Assembly (NCBI RefSeq): GCF_032884065.1
Contig: NC_088873.1
Location: 25,304,625 to 25,368,624, forward strand
Reading direction: 5' to 3'
Length of the DNA stretch: 64,000 bases
Source: Artemia franciscana
Taxonomy: Eukaryota > Arthropoda > Branchiopoda > Anostraca > Artemiidae
Shown in pieces: positions 10,641 to 23,149 of the stretch (the stretch's first letter is position 1; every line of letters starts with the position of its first letter). The notes beneath the pieces were generated by a model, which was given only the letters and a program-made list of their open reading frames with translations, was not told the DNA's origin and searched no databases. The translations under genes and the position numbers were made by a program.

Positions 10641-13440
10641 TAGGTCTAGTTACTTTTAGGCTTAGCATGGCTCCCCTCTAAATAGGGTTCTGGTGGATCT
10701 GGTTTAGACATAAGTCTAAAAAACTTCGAAATATCTGAAAGGCTCTAAACCTCTTAAATAGAGAAATGACGCTAATTGAAGAAAAGATAAAGCTTTAGAT
10801 ACGTCACTGCCAAAGCAATATAATTATCAAATATAATGTTTGTAAGCATCCGTTTTCTTCCTAAAAATAATAGTGTATCTATAAATCCTATAAATAAATC
10901 AGTATCATTTAGACAGCTTATAAATACTGTCAGCGCTGGCTCAAGGACAAACTAAAACCATCCTCTAAGGCTCCATGCAAAAATTATACACACCTTTCCA
11001 AAATATATCCAGTGTTCAGTAAGCTTGATGCAATTTTTTTTTATTTTTCGGCGTTCAATTGGCAATTGCAATTATTACATTGCGTTTAATTGCACCTTTT
11101 GAAACTTGCAAAATTAACTATATGTTCATTGGATCTCAGAGCACAATAAGCTGTGATTCGTTCTTTCCTAGATAAATAACTAATTGTCTTTCTGTTTGGA
11201 CCATTCTTAGAAAATGCTATGGAGCTGCAAGATTTTTAACTCTTTTTTTTTTCATTTCAACTGCGGTTTTTAGTACAATATGAACACAAAATATTTAGAA
11301 AGGGAAAAGTTAGACCACTAAACTTGAACAAACATTTCTTCCAATCCTTAAATTACCGGTATAAATATAAGTTTGCTGTTCAATAGAGCATAATAAATGC
11401 GCTTGGTCACTAAGTAGTTGCAGCTAGCTATATATTGATTGCTGGGGTAATGTGTTCATCAGTTCGGCTGGTGTACCACACTGTCCGTAGAAAACGTAAA
11501 TATTGTTCACCTACACCTTTCCCGCAATCTACTAAAATTGGAGGCACATGGAAAAAGACAGTACCAGAAAAAGTGGTAATCCCGCAACAAAACTTCTCAT
11601 TGATGTTTAATTTTCTTGTTAAATATCGTTGCTATCGGTTTTCGCAAATGTTAGCCTCTGTCTTTTCTTCAAAAGATTTGACGAGCCAATGCTGGATTCC
11701 TGCGACTAATTTGTTCATATCCCACCCTAACAACTTTTTTTTTAGTTTTTTTGCAATACTAATGTAAAATTAGTTAGCAGGTTGTAGCAGATTAAGCAAA
11801 TAAATCCAAGTAAGCTACCCTTATTTTTCTCCTTCAACTGTATTTTTGTGTGGTATGTAATAGTGTAAGGTTTCTTGAACTTGTTTTGGATGCAATCATT
11901 TTGGTTTTTCATTTATCCTGAACTCTGAACATATTATCTTCATAATTATACCATAATTTAATTACTGCATATTTGAACTCAGCTGTAGAGTATTTCCCTA
12001 AAGGCTCATAAAAGGTTTTTAGGCACTTATCATAGCAAAACGATATTTAATGCTGCATCTACGGGGTATGCTTTAAAATTTTTGTATTTAAAAAATAACA
12101 TAGCTGTCAAGCTTTTGGGCGATAATTTTGTTCCATATATACTGCCATCTTAAAAGTGCACACATTGGTTAATAGAATTGGATAATATCCAAGTAGTAGA
12201 AATGTGCATGAATGTACAAATAGTTTCAAGTAAGAACATACAATGTCAAAAACACTATATGGCTAAGTAATATCTAAGTAGAAACACAAATGTTCCTAGT
12301 TAAGCTTTCGAGCTCTTCTTCTAAACCACAATGTCCTTGCGGTTTTCCCGTTCCTCCTCGCACCACAAATTTTGTATTATGTATGAAGAATAAAACTATT
12401 TGTAACTGTCTATTTGAATATAATGCAGTATTTCAACAGCAAAAATCGCCTCAAAAGAAGCTGCTAAAAAACCTAAGTGTACCAAGCTCTCAGTTTAAAT
12501 GAAAAGACTGGTAGTTCACATCCTTACGAAGGTATGAGCTGGAAATTTTTAGTTTGTACACCAAGATTTAAAAAAAGCTTCAAAACATATTGCAGTTGTA
12601 GCAATAACTGATTCATTGAAGCATACCTAAGCAAGCATATTGAAATAAGAAAGGAAGTAAATGGTTGTAGCAGCTAAGCCCATAACTGCTAACAGAAGAA
12701 GACACTGGTTTACACAAGGTGCAGCAAAACAAGAAATAAAACAAGACTAAGTAAATACGATTGGAAGCCTATCATCTTCAATAGAAAAATAGCACATGTT
12801 AGTTAGTTCAATATACAATTAAATAGTTATTCATAGATGATCAGTCATAGATCATTTTATATACCTGAGCTCCTTAATTGAAGTTTTTCAGTAGTAATTT
12901 AAAATGCTTATTAGATATATGAACTTTTTTAATGACCGTTTCCCATTACTAGACAAAGGTTTGCGTTTGAATTGAATTAGCGCCATGTTCCCTTCAAATT
13001 CCTATACAACATTTTTATGTGCCTCTATCGAAAATTCTAAAATTCTGAACATTTTTATGAGACTTAACTTAATATTCTTAATCATGATATCCTTACCTAA
13101 CACTCAGTTAAAGGAATTACCAGAAATCAACTAGAGTTTTTGAGGTTAAAAAAGTCAGATTGACTTTGATGATGAAGGGTAAAACGCTTGAAGTTGACTA
13201 GCTCAGCTAAAGTCTTTTTTATTAACATACTTGAAGTCAATCAGTCAGAATAAAAAAGGATGTTCTTGTGAGATTCCCGGAAGTACTTTATTGCTCTGTC
13301 GCACGTCTCAAAACCTAAAATAATAGCCATGATCTTCTCCCTACTCTGGCCTGTTTGAAAATTACGCTAGAAATGAGGTTTAACTGCCCCACTTTCCATG
13401 ACATGCCCAGATTGCCTATCCTAAAAAGAGAAAAGTGTTT
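10641..13440. other. AT-rich DNA without a supportable gene
   Basis: No recognised domain, RNA gene or clear repeat edge was found. Two modest open frames exist (11435-11767 and 12290-12502, the latter rich in cysteine and proline at its start). Neither matches a family I know, neither has convincing flanking splice sites or a neighbouring partner. They may be decayed transposon pieces. Confidence 0.4.
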
Positions 13441-13871
13441 CAAAAGTTGTGCTTTGAGGCGTCAGGTTTGAAGCGTGTTTTGAGCGGGTTCGACAAAAAT
13501 GGTTTTCACGGCCATCGTGTTCAACTCAGCATAACTATAAACCGTTTTCATCTCACGGGTTCTAATCGTGTTTGACACGGGTTTCTCAAAATTTTAATGC
13601 GCCAGAATAGCATGGTTGAACACGGGTTCTGAGAAGACATTTACAGGTGTTTAACAAAGCACTAAAATCTATAGTTTGCACAACCCGTGTAAACTCCGTG
13701 TTGGATATGGGTGGTCTGAAAACGAGGCTAAAGTCCCAAAAACTGAATGGAAAGTTAATCCTGTCCTTCATTAAACGGAAAGACATGGATTCTGTGTCAA
13801 ATTATTCTGGATCTGGGTTCCAAGTCGCAGAAACCACCCTAAAGTAAGATTCATTTGTCCTTAGACTAAAG

Positions 13872-14425
13872 GACGGCGTTCGCAAAGTTCGTAAAGTTGC
13901 TTCGTTAACCTTCCGTAAACTTTTACGTGAGCATGCATTAAAGTTAAACTTTAGTTAACTTTTTTCGTAAAGTTCATAAAGTAGACCAATAGGGAAAGAG
14001 TTCCTGAGCGAAACTTTTAAACAGATTTGGAAATGTGGAAACAGGAAACTAAAGATATGCCGATTTCTCTAGTCCTTGTTTGGAATTTAGTTTCAATATT
14101 TTGCACTAAATATCTTGGGTGCTATGGGACTGAATTCTTGCCAGGATTTTTGGCACCACTGTCAACATAACAAGAAAATAGGAAACACCAAGGAATCTTG
14201 ATATATTTCATCCTGAAAAACAGAATATGTAACATGTCCTTATGCCTCATTAAACTATGCTCACACCCCAAGCTCCTTATTTCTTCAAGACTTTTCCTCC
14301 GAAAAATGAAATGTTTCAAAAATTTGAATAGTTTGCTGCTCAAAACGCACGTAAAGTACAAGGCTCATATGAGCGGTGAAAACTTTACGGAAACACACTT
14401 TGCGAACGACTTTACGAACGCCGTC
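13872..14425. mobile_element. Small terminal-inverted-repeat element (MITE-like)
   Basis: The left end reads gacggcgttcgcaaag and the right end reads ctttacgaacgccgtc, so the outer 11 bases (gacggcgttcg) are perfectly inverted. Short motifs cgtaaagtt / actttacg recur just inside both ends, as in DNA transposons with subterminal repeats. The 554 bp interior has no transposase. I could not identify a target-site duplication, so the superfamily is open. Confidence 0.55.
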
Positions 14426-14769
14426 TGAGCCTTCCATAAGATGTACTCACGCCATCATCCACTTAAATTTGGCTGTTAATTAGATGACTCTTAAATAGCA
14501 TCGTCTTTATCATTGAATATAAACATCAAAGTGCTTAAATGAAATACAAACAAAATAAATTGCTGAGATTTGTCTCTGGAGTATTATTTAATGGCAGCGC
14601 CTAAAAAGTAGAATATATATATTTGGTAGCCTGTAATATTTAGGTGTAGGATGAGTAAAATTTCAGAAAAGTTTTATCAGTTACACTACTATTTTTTTAG
14701 CCTACTTTTGATCACAGTAAGGCTGCTTAAGATTGTTAATTTAATTTCTATTAATTAATTCAGTAGCTA

Positions 14770-16190
14770 AAAATTAGGTAAAATTCTAGACAAATTACTT
14801 TTAATATCTTGAGAATGGGTTAGATTAGGAAAATGAAACTTTAAGGGATGGACCTATAGACTAAAGTAGGCCTATGTCCCAGAAATACATTTTGAAGTAT
14901 GCTACCTACCTCTGCTACTTCTCTCTTTAGAAGGCACTGACCTTTAAAAATATTTCTGCTATTAAATTGAAACCTTTAAAATAGATATTCTGCTTAAATT
15001 AAGAAGTCTAGGCCCACAAAAAAAAAGTATTTTCAGCTTAAGAACTTTGCTCAATTCCAATTTATGAGGTTTCATAGATCTACCAAATAACAAGACTTAC
15101 TTTTTTGAGAACTAAAACCAGAGAAAAAGAGACAAAAATTAAGGTATAATGATTTTTTATCTGAATTCCAATAGGTAGGCCTATACCCTAGCCTGTTGGG
15201 TAAGGTTTATTAACAGAATATTCAGGTAGCTAAGAAATAAACTTGGTGAATTTTTTGTTGTTCATATTATTGACTTACAAATAAAGTGAACATAGGCCAG
15301 TAATGTATCACAGTTCATAATAGGTACTATTGACTTACCAGTAAAGGGAACATACAGTAAAATTCTAGTTAATTGACTTCTTCTTATCTCAGAAAGGATT
15401 TAGGTTAGGAAAATGAAACTTTCAGGGATGAATCTATAGATTAAAGTATGTCCCAGGAAGGTATTTTGAAGCAGCTACCTCCAATCCTTCTCCCTCTAGA
15501 GGGCCCTGACCTTTGATGACCTTTAAAAATATGTGTGTTATAAAAGTGAAACCTCACAAAATAGACCTTCTGCTTAATTGAAGTACAACAGAATTGTTTT
15601 CAGCTTCATAACTTTGCTCAATTCCATTTTGTAAGGTTTTAAAGATATGCAAATAGGCTACATTTCCTAAATTTTGAAAAAAACAAACATTGATATGGCT
15701 CAAAATTCTACTCAAATAACAGGAACTGCATTTTCAGAACTAAACAAAGAGAAAAAGCAACTAGTAACTGAAAATTAAGGTGAAATGTTGTTTTGTCAAA
15801 ATTTCAATAGGTATAGACCTGTCATGTAGGGAAATTTTAGGGCCCTCTAGAGGGAGAAGGAGTGAGGTGGGTACTTTAAAATACCTTCCCAGGACATACT
15901 TTAGCCTGTAGACCAATCCCTAAAAGTTTCATTTTGCTAACCTAAACCCTTTCTGAGATAACAAGAAGTCAATTAACTAGAATTTTACCAAACATACCTC
16001 TCTAAAAATTTTACCACTAAAATTTTAGGGCCCTCTAGATGGAGAAGGAGTAGAGGTGGGTACTTTAAAATACCTTCCCAGGACATACTTTAGCCTGTAG
16101 ACCAATCCCTAAAAGTTTCATTTTGCTAACCTAAACCCTTTCTGAGATAACAAGAAGTCAATTAACTAGAATTTTACCAAACATACCACT
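14770..16190. repeat. Fold-back cluster of a ~150 bp repeat (two forward, two inverted copies)
   Basis: Forward copies at about 14778-14943 and 15357-15509 share gttaggaaaatgaaacttt and a ctctaga-gggccctgacc end. Inverted copies lie at about 15841-15989 and 16028-16178 and are nearly identical to each other (ggccctctaga...tagaattttacc). The second and third copies form an inverted repeat with ~330 bp between arms. The third and fourth are a direct duplication with ~188 bp period. No protein is encoded. It may be a fold-back or MITE-derived structure. Confidence 0.7.
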
Positions 16191-16549
16191 CAATGCCTTT
16201 TTTTTGCTCTTTATTAATATAATAATTGCTTCTAGGCAGTAAAATTCTAGTTCATGTTGTTTCAAATGATAACTTTTGGTGACAGATTGATCTTTAGCCT
16301 ATGTATTTCATTTTAGAACAAAGATAAGAAACAGGTACTGTTCTAGATTAGGGGCCCTTTAGAAGGAAATATCATAAAGCAGTACCCTTAAATTTTTTAT
16401 TATTTTATGACCTTCTCAAAAGCCTACCCTATTATATCTGTATTTCTGATAATGTACCACTCCATTGATGATCCCATATATAGCCCTTGGACATGTACAA
16501 AACCATAATAATGAAATAATGAAAGTTTCACTTTATAAGAGCCTGCACC

Positions 16550-17539
16550 AGTTATAAACAGGGTACCCCAGGGAAGCATCCTTGGCCCCACCCTCTTCTC
16601 TATATATATTAATGATTGTGAGGATGCTCTACAAAATCCCATCACTCTCTATGCTGATGACAGCAAACTAATTGGAATTGCTGAGTCTCTCCTTATGGGC
16701 TTCCACCTGGATGATGGAGTTCAACCCATCAAAATGCAAAGTCCTTTATATGGGTCCCCACAACAATCAGATTTCATATTTTATGCTGGATAAATCTGGC
16801 ACATGCATCCAAGTTGAGGCTGTTGAGAGTGAACAAGACTTAGGGGTGATTGTTGACAGGAAGTTTAAGTTCTATGAGCACACTATGCAACAAGTTGCTA
16901 AGGCCAACAGAGCCCTGGGACTAATTAAACAAACCATATCATCATGCCATCCCATGATAATAAGAAAATTATATAATGCTCTTGTAAGACCACATTTGGA
17001 GTTTGGCTGCCCTGTTACAAATCCTCAATATAAGGGAGATGTGGCAGCCCTAGAGAGCATACAGAGAAGAGCAACTAAGCTTTGTGCCCCACACCAACAG
17101 CTTCCCTACCCTGAATGTCTGCATTGCCTGAAGATACCCACATTGGTTTACCAGCAAGACAGAGAGAGATGTCATTTTTGTCAAGAAAATGCACCAAAAC
17201 AACATGGCTAACTCCATTTTTACTCCCTCCCTTGCCATTATGACATGAGGCCACTCAATGAAGGTGTAACAGGAGCACTCCAGATGCAGAGAGAGGACAA
17301 ACTTTTTCTCTGTATGTGCTGTCTCAACTTGGAATAGTCTTTCCAATGAGACTGTCACTAGTGAATTGATTAATTCTTTCAAAATGCAGTTGATTTGGAG
17401 TGGAGTAATGCAGAATGGAAGTACCAGTGGGATGCAACACCCCATCACACCCACTAATTGTGTCACCTCATCAATTCAACAGCAAGATGTTCTACAGGAG
17501 GTTGCAGTCCACCTTATCTTGCTGTAAATGCGATTTAAG
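16550..17539 (+). mobile_element. 5'-truncated CR1/L2-like LINE copy
   Basis: The sequence starts inside RT at the VPQGSILGPTLFSIYIND block (about 16562) and keeps the catalytic YADDSKL (about 16651). It then shows a frame change and continues as 16672-17211 (STWMMEFNPSKCKVLYMG, then DLGVIVDRKFKF, then LVRPHLEFGCPV, then IQRRATKLC). The end is marked by gcgatttaag at 17530-17539, the same 3' terminal motif as the larger LINE ending at 23066. The RT N-terminus and endonuclease are absent. The paired 3' motif and the conserved C-terminal blocks suggest the two copies belong to related families. Confidence 0.8.
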
Positions 17540-20160
17540 ACCATAATATGCAGGAAGTTTGGTACACCTAAATAAATAGCCTAGCCTACAAGATTCCATA
17601 TCTGACATAGAGACAAGATGAACTCACTACTTGATTCTGTTTTTTTAGTAATCTTTCCAAATATATTAATTAATTCACTTGAAAATGCACTACCTGCTCC
17701 TGATGGTCCTATGTGTAGCCTTAAGAATTTATTTTTCCATTCCATTGATCTAGTCATAGGCTACATTAGAGCTCCTATATTAAATCAATGGTGGTATTTT
17801 CTCAATCTGTAAATTATCTCTATGTGATTAGCACATAATTCACCAAAAGCTTATTATTTGAAATGATTTTGAAAAGGGAATAATAATGAAGAAAGACATG
17901 ATAACTTTATTAATAGAAACATCCTGGATATAAGAGGCAACACTGTAGTATTGACTATGATAAAGAGCAAAGCAGTTTCAATGAATTATTGATTTCCTTA
18001 GAGGCACTTTGTTCAGAAGGGTAGTTTTATAAACTTTAGGCTTTTAAAGTTAGGAAAGGGGATAAGGGCAATAGCTAAACTCCTGTTTATATGAATTTTG
18101 TTTGTTTTAAGTTTGATTTTAACATTGAACTTAATTTTCACTTGCTTTAGGATTTTTTTTTTATTCATATACATTAGACCCTTTTATCTCTATATTTCCT
18201 ATCATGGTTTATTTTAATTTCTATTTCTTTTTTATTTGTTCTTTAATAGTAATTTTTGGTCATTTTAGCTTAAATTATCAGGTCTCTGCATTTTGACCCC
18301 CCCTGAAAATTGCCTCTTCCTTTAGTTAATTTTGGATGTTCATTAGAAGAGAAATTAAAAGTTCTACTCACTTGTTTAAGTCAGAGGCAATGCTATAGCA
18401 TTGCATATAGTAAAGAGACGTATGGGTTAAATGTAATAATATTTATGTATTTTTCCCAGAGGCACTTTACATGGAAGGATGGTTGTATAAATTTCAGAGG
18501 GAGCTCATTTGATTGGAAATTAAACTTTCTAGTTCTCTTTCTAAGAGTCAAAAGTGATTGGAGGGCAACAAGCCACCATCACACCATTTTATCTCTAAAT
18601 GTGTCAATCAAAATTTAGAGAAAACTGTCATGTTCAAAACAGTCAAAGGTCAAATAACCATGCCTCTAGTTTTGAAAAAAAACCTTCCAGCCCCCAGGGC
18701 AAGGGCTGTAAACTATGCAAGTGGCTCATTGTTAAGATATAAAGTTTTTATGAGAAGGGTGATCATATAAACTATAAACTTGTAGCTCATATAAGCTACA
18801 GTGTTTTAGAAAAGTTTCTTGTTCCTCTTCAATGGTCCATTTGTTTCAGCAGTTACTTTATTGGCTAAGGCCCATGATTGCTTGTCTTGTCTATTCTCCG
18901 TCTGTGCCATTAGACATGTAAATAGAAAAAAGACAGTAGCAATGAGGGTCAAACTATTACTAATAATAAAGGTATAGACCAAAAATATTCCTAGGAATCA
19001 AGAGAGATTCAATATCAATTTCTACCTCATCCCCTTTCCTAAAACTCATGTTATATTTATATGAAGGTTCAATGAGAATAGAACATTTGGGCACTAAAAT
19101 ACACCATTTGAGGCACCTGTCCCTTGCAGCTCCTTCATATAGCTGATATGTACTTATGTATCACTACATATAATTTTTAAGAAACATGAAGCAAATCAGC
19201 TTAGTTATGTGAAGCTTTAAAATAAATATTAGAAACGTTTTGTGTAATAAAAAGGGAGGCATCTCTGTGCAGCATCCTTGCCCAGGCTTAGTCTAAATGA
19301 AGGGAGATGATATATTAACTCATTTTCACTCCCTAGACCCTTTTCTATATTTATCTGAAGGCTTGTGGATAATTAGACAATTTTGGCATTAAAATGTGCT
19401 CTTCTAGACATCTGCCCCCCTCACAGCCAATGCAATAACCCATCATCCCTCCTTTGTATTACTTGATGTACAATTATGCATAACCAAATATAATTTTATG
19501 AAAAATCATTTGAATCAAATGAGTTAAATCTAGCATTAAGATAAATGTTCACTTTAACAATATGTCTTCTACAGACTGCATGATTTTTCAGTGAAAAATA
19601 CACTGCCATTTAGCACTACTTCCTCTTCAGCTGGAAGCTCTCATTGAGCCTTCATATAAATACAGAATTAGTTCTAAGGCAGAGATGTGAGGAGGAGGTC
19701 GGGTTAGAAATTGATGTATAATCCCTTGGGCTGCATCCAGGACTTTGGTTTGGGGGGCATTTTCTGGGGGAGAGAGTAAAAAATTTGAAAAAAAAAATCA
19801 AAAACGTGTTTTCATGCATTTTTTTTTACATTTTTAAAAGTTGGATAAACATTTTTTTTTGGGGGGGGGGTTGAACCTCCTATGCCCTCTCCTGAATGCC
19901 ATCTTGGTAGTCCCTCTTGATTTCTAGGAATATTTCTGGTCTAAGCTGTTATCATGAAAGTAAATAGTAACACTAAACCCCAAAATAAGCAGAATTTATT
20001 CTGTATAGGAGGGGACTGCCCCTTCTCAATCCCCAACCTGTCCCTGTTGGTTGTAGAAACTTTGGAGGCTGCTCATTTGATTGGAAATTGAGGGTTCTGG
20101 TTCTTTTTTTTTTAATATCAAAGTGATTGGACACCAACAAATCCCTGTCCTAGAGCCATT
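17540..20160. repeat. Degenerate tandem and dispersed repeats, no gene
   Basis: 18310-18640 and 20040-20130 carry the motif set gattggaaatt ... aaagtgattgga ..., which also recurs at 23480-23545, 35330-36180 and 63400-63460. 19030-19210 and 19300-19520 are two diverged copies of one unit (atttggcactaaaat / attttggcattaaaat; tacaattatgcat..atataattttatg), period near 270 bp. 19600-20000 is repeated downstream at 23200-23400. Open frames here (17618-17812, 18310-18618, 18558-18770) run through repeat sequence and are not supported as genes. Confidence 0.5.
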
Positions 20161-20184
20161 TTGATATATCTTCCTTTTTGATAT

Positions 20185-22362
20185 TTGGAAATGGATCACA
20201 TATCCATGATCCTTAGGGAGGAAGCAGCAGATATTGCGAGCTTTGTTGAATTGTTACCGAAACATAGTTTTTTGGCGGTTACTGAAACATCCCTACAGAT
20301 CTCGGGATATCAACTTTTTAGCAACTTGGAGCATTCAAATTGTCAAAGAGGAGTTGGTGTTTATGTAAGAGATGGTATCCAGGTTAATGTTGTAAATCCT
20401 ACTATGCTTGATATATCTTTGATAGAAAGTGTTTGGCTTGATATCTCCATTGCTAATAAAAATTTGCGTCTTGGGTGCGTTTATCGAAGTCCAAGTGCTC
20501 CTTCCCCTGAAGATAGTGAATTGGCCCTCAAAACTATCATTGATGAAATGACATCTTCAATTTCCCTTCCTAGCTCATTTGAGTTAATAATCACTGGAGA
20601 TTTTAATTTTCCTGCAATTGAGTGGGTTGAAGGAACTGGACATATTTCATCTAATAGTAGAGACTCACCTTTTTTATCTTGCCTATCAAATAATTTTCTT
20701 CATCAGACTATCGATAAGCCTACACGCTATAGAGCTGATCAGAATCCCTCGCTGTTAGACCTTGTTATTTTGCGTGATACTGATTCCCTCATTCGTAATG
20801 ATTATTTACCGCCAATTGCTAGTAGTGACCACCTAGTTATTCTGTCTGTGTTGTCCCTAAATAGTCGTCCTCAACCTAAATTTCGTCCTCAGACTTTCAC
20901 CGACTATGAGGCAATACAGCAGGAACTTTCATCTGCAAACTGGTCAATGCTTATCACCAGTGACATCAATGAGTCATGGCTAAATTTCAAAAAAACTCTT
21001 CTTGCTCTTGAAAAGAAACATTTCAGGGTTATTTTTAGGAAACAGTCCAAAACACTTCCCTTCCTCACTAAGGAAGTTAAGAAGCTGATTAACCAGAAAT
21101 CTAGAGCTTGGAAACGGTATGTGAAGAAGAGGAACCAGGAGACCCTGTCATTTTATAAGGCAGTACGGAATCGTGTAACAGATTCTGTAAAAAAACTGAA
21201 ATCTGCCTACAAAGAAAATTTGGCTTCTGAGATCAAGTTAAACCCAAAATCTTTTTGGAGACATGTCTCTTCTAAAAACCCAAATCATCATACTATTCCT
21301 GACCTTGTTGACCACAGTGTATTACACTCATCTCCAATAGATAAGGCTGACATTCTAAATGCACAATTTGCTTCTGCCTTTACCCAAAATTCAGGCACCT
21401 CCTCACCAGATCCTCCATTGTATGAAGTGCTTTTCCCTATGCCTGATTTATCAGTAGGTGAATTAATGGTTTTCAATAGCCTTGAGAAGCTTGATGTAAA
21501 TAAGTCAAAGGGACCAGACGGTGTTCATCCACGTCTTCTTAGGGAGTGTCGAAAAGCTCTCAGCTACCCCCTGTGCATGCTGTTCCAGTTATCTCTTCAA
21601 AATGGGGACCTACCGCATGATTGGAAAACATCTTATATAACCCCGATCCATAAAAAGGGACGAAGAGACTCGGCAGAGAATTACCGTCCCATAATCATCA
21701 CCTCTGCAGTCGCTAAGGTGCTTGAGAGATTTGTTAATAAAGCTCTAATTGAACATCTTGAGGTCAATAATATCCTTTCCACATCACAACATGGTTTCAG
21801 ATCTGGTAGATCTGTGGACACTAGCCTTATCCAAACATATGAATTAGTGACTACACTGCTTGATGAGGGTTTTCCTGTCGACATGATTCTTCTTGATCTG
21901 TCCAAAGCATTCGACAAAGTTTGTCATGAATTCCTCATAATCAAATTGAGGGCTGCAGGTGTCAACGAAGGTGTTGTACAGTGGATTAGGGGCTTCCTTT
22001 CTGAAAGATCACAGAGTGTCAGAGTTTTTGATTTGCAAGGAACTCCTCATTTCTCTTCTCCCACAACTGTATTAAGTGGCGTGCCCCAGGGTACTATTCT
22101 TGGACCAACACTTTTCAACTTCTATATTAACGAATTACCCACCTTTCTTTCAAATCTTATTACCCTTTACGCTGATGACTCAAAACTAGTTGGAAAAGCG
22201 TCTACTCCCTCTGACCAACAATCAATTCAAACAGATCTTGACAGTCTAGGAAGATGGGCTAACATGTGGCTTCTGACTTTTTTGGCAAACACTACAAGTA
22301 TCATAAGTATTTCCTTCAAGACAACTTCTTTTCTGATGAAAGAGATCTTGGGGTTATTGTAG
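20185..22362 (+). pseudogene. LINE ORF2 main part: endonuclease + reverse transcriptase
   Basis: The 725-codon frame starts at an ATG that is probably internal to the original ORF. Endonuclease residues are kept: the ET of LAVTETSLQ, GDFNFPAIEW, the KPTRYRADQNPSLLDLV block and SSDHLVIL. RT motifs follow: KSKGPDGVHPRLL, NYRPIIITSAVAKVLERFVN, QHGFRSGRSVDTSL, LLDLSKAFDKVCHE, SGVPQGTILGPTLFNFYIN and LYADDSKLVG with both catalytic aspartates. The frame runs out near 22290 (WLLTF, then unrelated residues). The true protein continues in another frame from 22266. By residues, the nuclease and polymerase sites look intact; the frameshift is what breaks this copy. Confidence 0.87.
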
Positions 22363-22967
22363 ATCACCAATTAAAGTTTAGCAGCCATGCTAAGTCTGTT
22401 TCATCTTCTGCAAATAAAACCCTCGGTATCATAAAAAGAACCATCTCCAGCCGACACCCTAGAGTTCTTATGAAGTTATATAAGGCGTTTGTACGTCCAC
22501 GCCTGGAGGTTGGAATGTCATTGGCAGCCCCTTTCTTCAAAAAAGATAGGAAGTTGCTTGAGGATGTCCAGCGTCGTGCCACTAAGATGGTTGCCAACAT
22601 GAATAAATTTCCATACGAAGATAGACTACGTCGTTTGAAGCTGCCAACGCTGACATACCGATGGAAAAGGGGTGGCATTATTTTAACCAAAAAAATCCTC
22701 TCTAAAAATACCCTTCCCGGTCTCTTTGCACAGCCCTTGCATTCTGGTACTAGAGGACATTCTTTGAAGCTCTCCATGCAGCGTTCCACGAGTAGACATA
22801 GAAGCCACTTCTTCAGCCAAAGAATCATCAATATGTGGAACCAGCTCTCTGAGGAAACAGTTTCTGCTACTTCAATTGACATGTTCAAGTCCCACCTTGA
22901 TAGGGAATGGCTCTGCCAGGAGTTCCTTTACAATTGGGAAGCTGCAGAGTCCTCCACAGGAGTCTAA
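22266..22967 (+). pseudogene. LINE ORF2 C-terminal domain (after frameshift)
   Basis: This frame continues the same protein: FGKHYKYHKYFLQDN, RDLGVIVDHQLKFSSHA, KTLGIIKRTISSRHP, KAFVRPRLEVGMSLAAP, VQRRATKMVANM and YEDRLRRLKLPTLTYR are the usual CR1/L2 C-terminal blocks, ending in a stop near 22965. At the join about 20 residues that normally link WLLTFN to the FGK block appear to be missing, so the lesion is a small deletion plus frame change around 22285. Confidence 0.82.
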
Positions 22968-23149
22968 TCTAACAGCCACAATCTACACCAAATGAATTCT
23001 TTTTTTTTTCTCATGGAGCATCACAAGGATGGATAATCCTTATATCGCTCCAAGCTGCGATTTAAGGTAATGATCTTTCTTTGGTAAAAAATCAATAATT
23101 CCAAACATTTGTAGACAAAAGCTTTAAACCTCTACAGTACATTCTCTGA

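Larger units (their letters stand above)
20185..23066 (+). mobile_element. CR1/L2-like LINE with nearly complete ORF2
   Basis: This is the longest retrotransposon reading in the window: endonuclease, RT and C-terminal domain on the + strand, ending in a 3' UTR with a catcacaaggatgg segment and the terminal motif gcgatttaag (23057-23066). No ORF1 is visible upstream, and the endonuclease seems to lack its first residues, so the copy is 5'-truncated. It lies within tandem-repeat DNA, with related repeat units on both sides (19620-20160 and 23200-23600), consistent with insertion into an older array. Confidence 0.85.

Noticed and set aside
11435..11767. 110-codon frame with a basic N-terminal part
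   Set aside because: No recognised domain, no splice partner, and its tail is a low-complexity phenylalanine run from poly-T.
12290..12502. Cys/Pro-containing 70-codon frame that might be a zinc-binding tail of a transposase
   Set aside because: No adjoining transposase motifs; the cysteine spacing does not fit a family I know.
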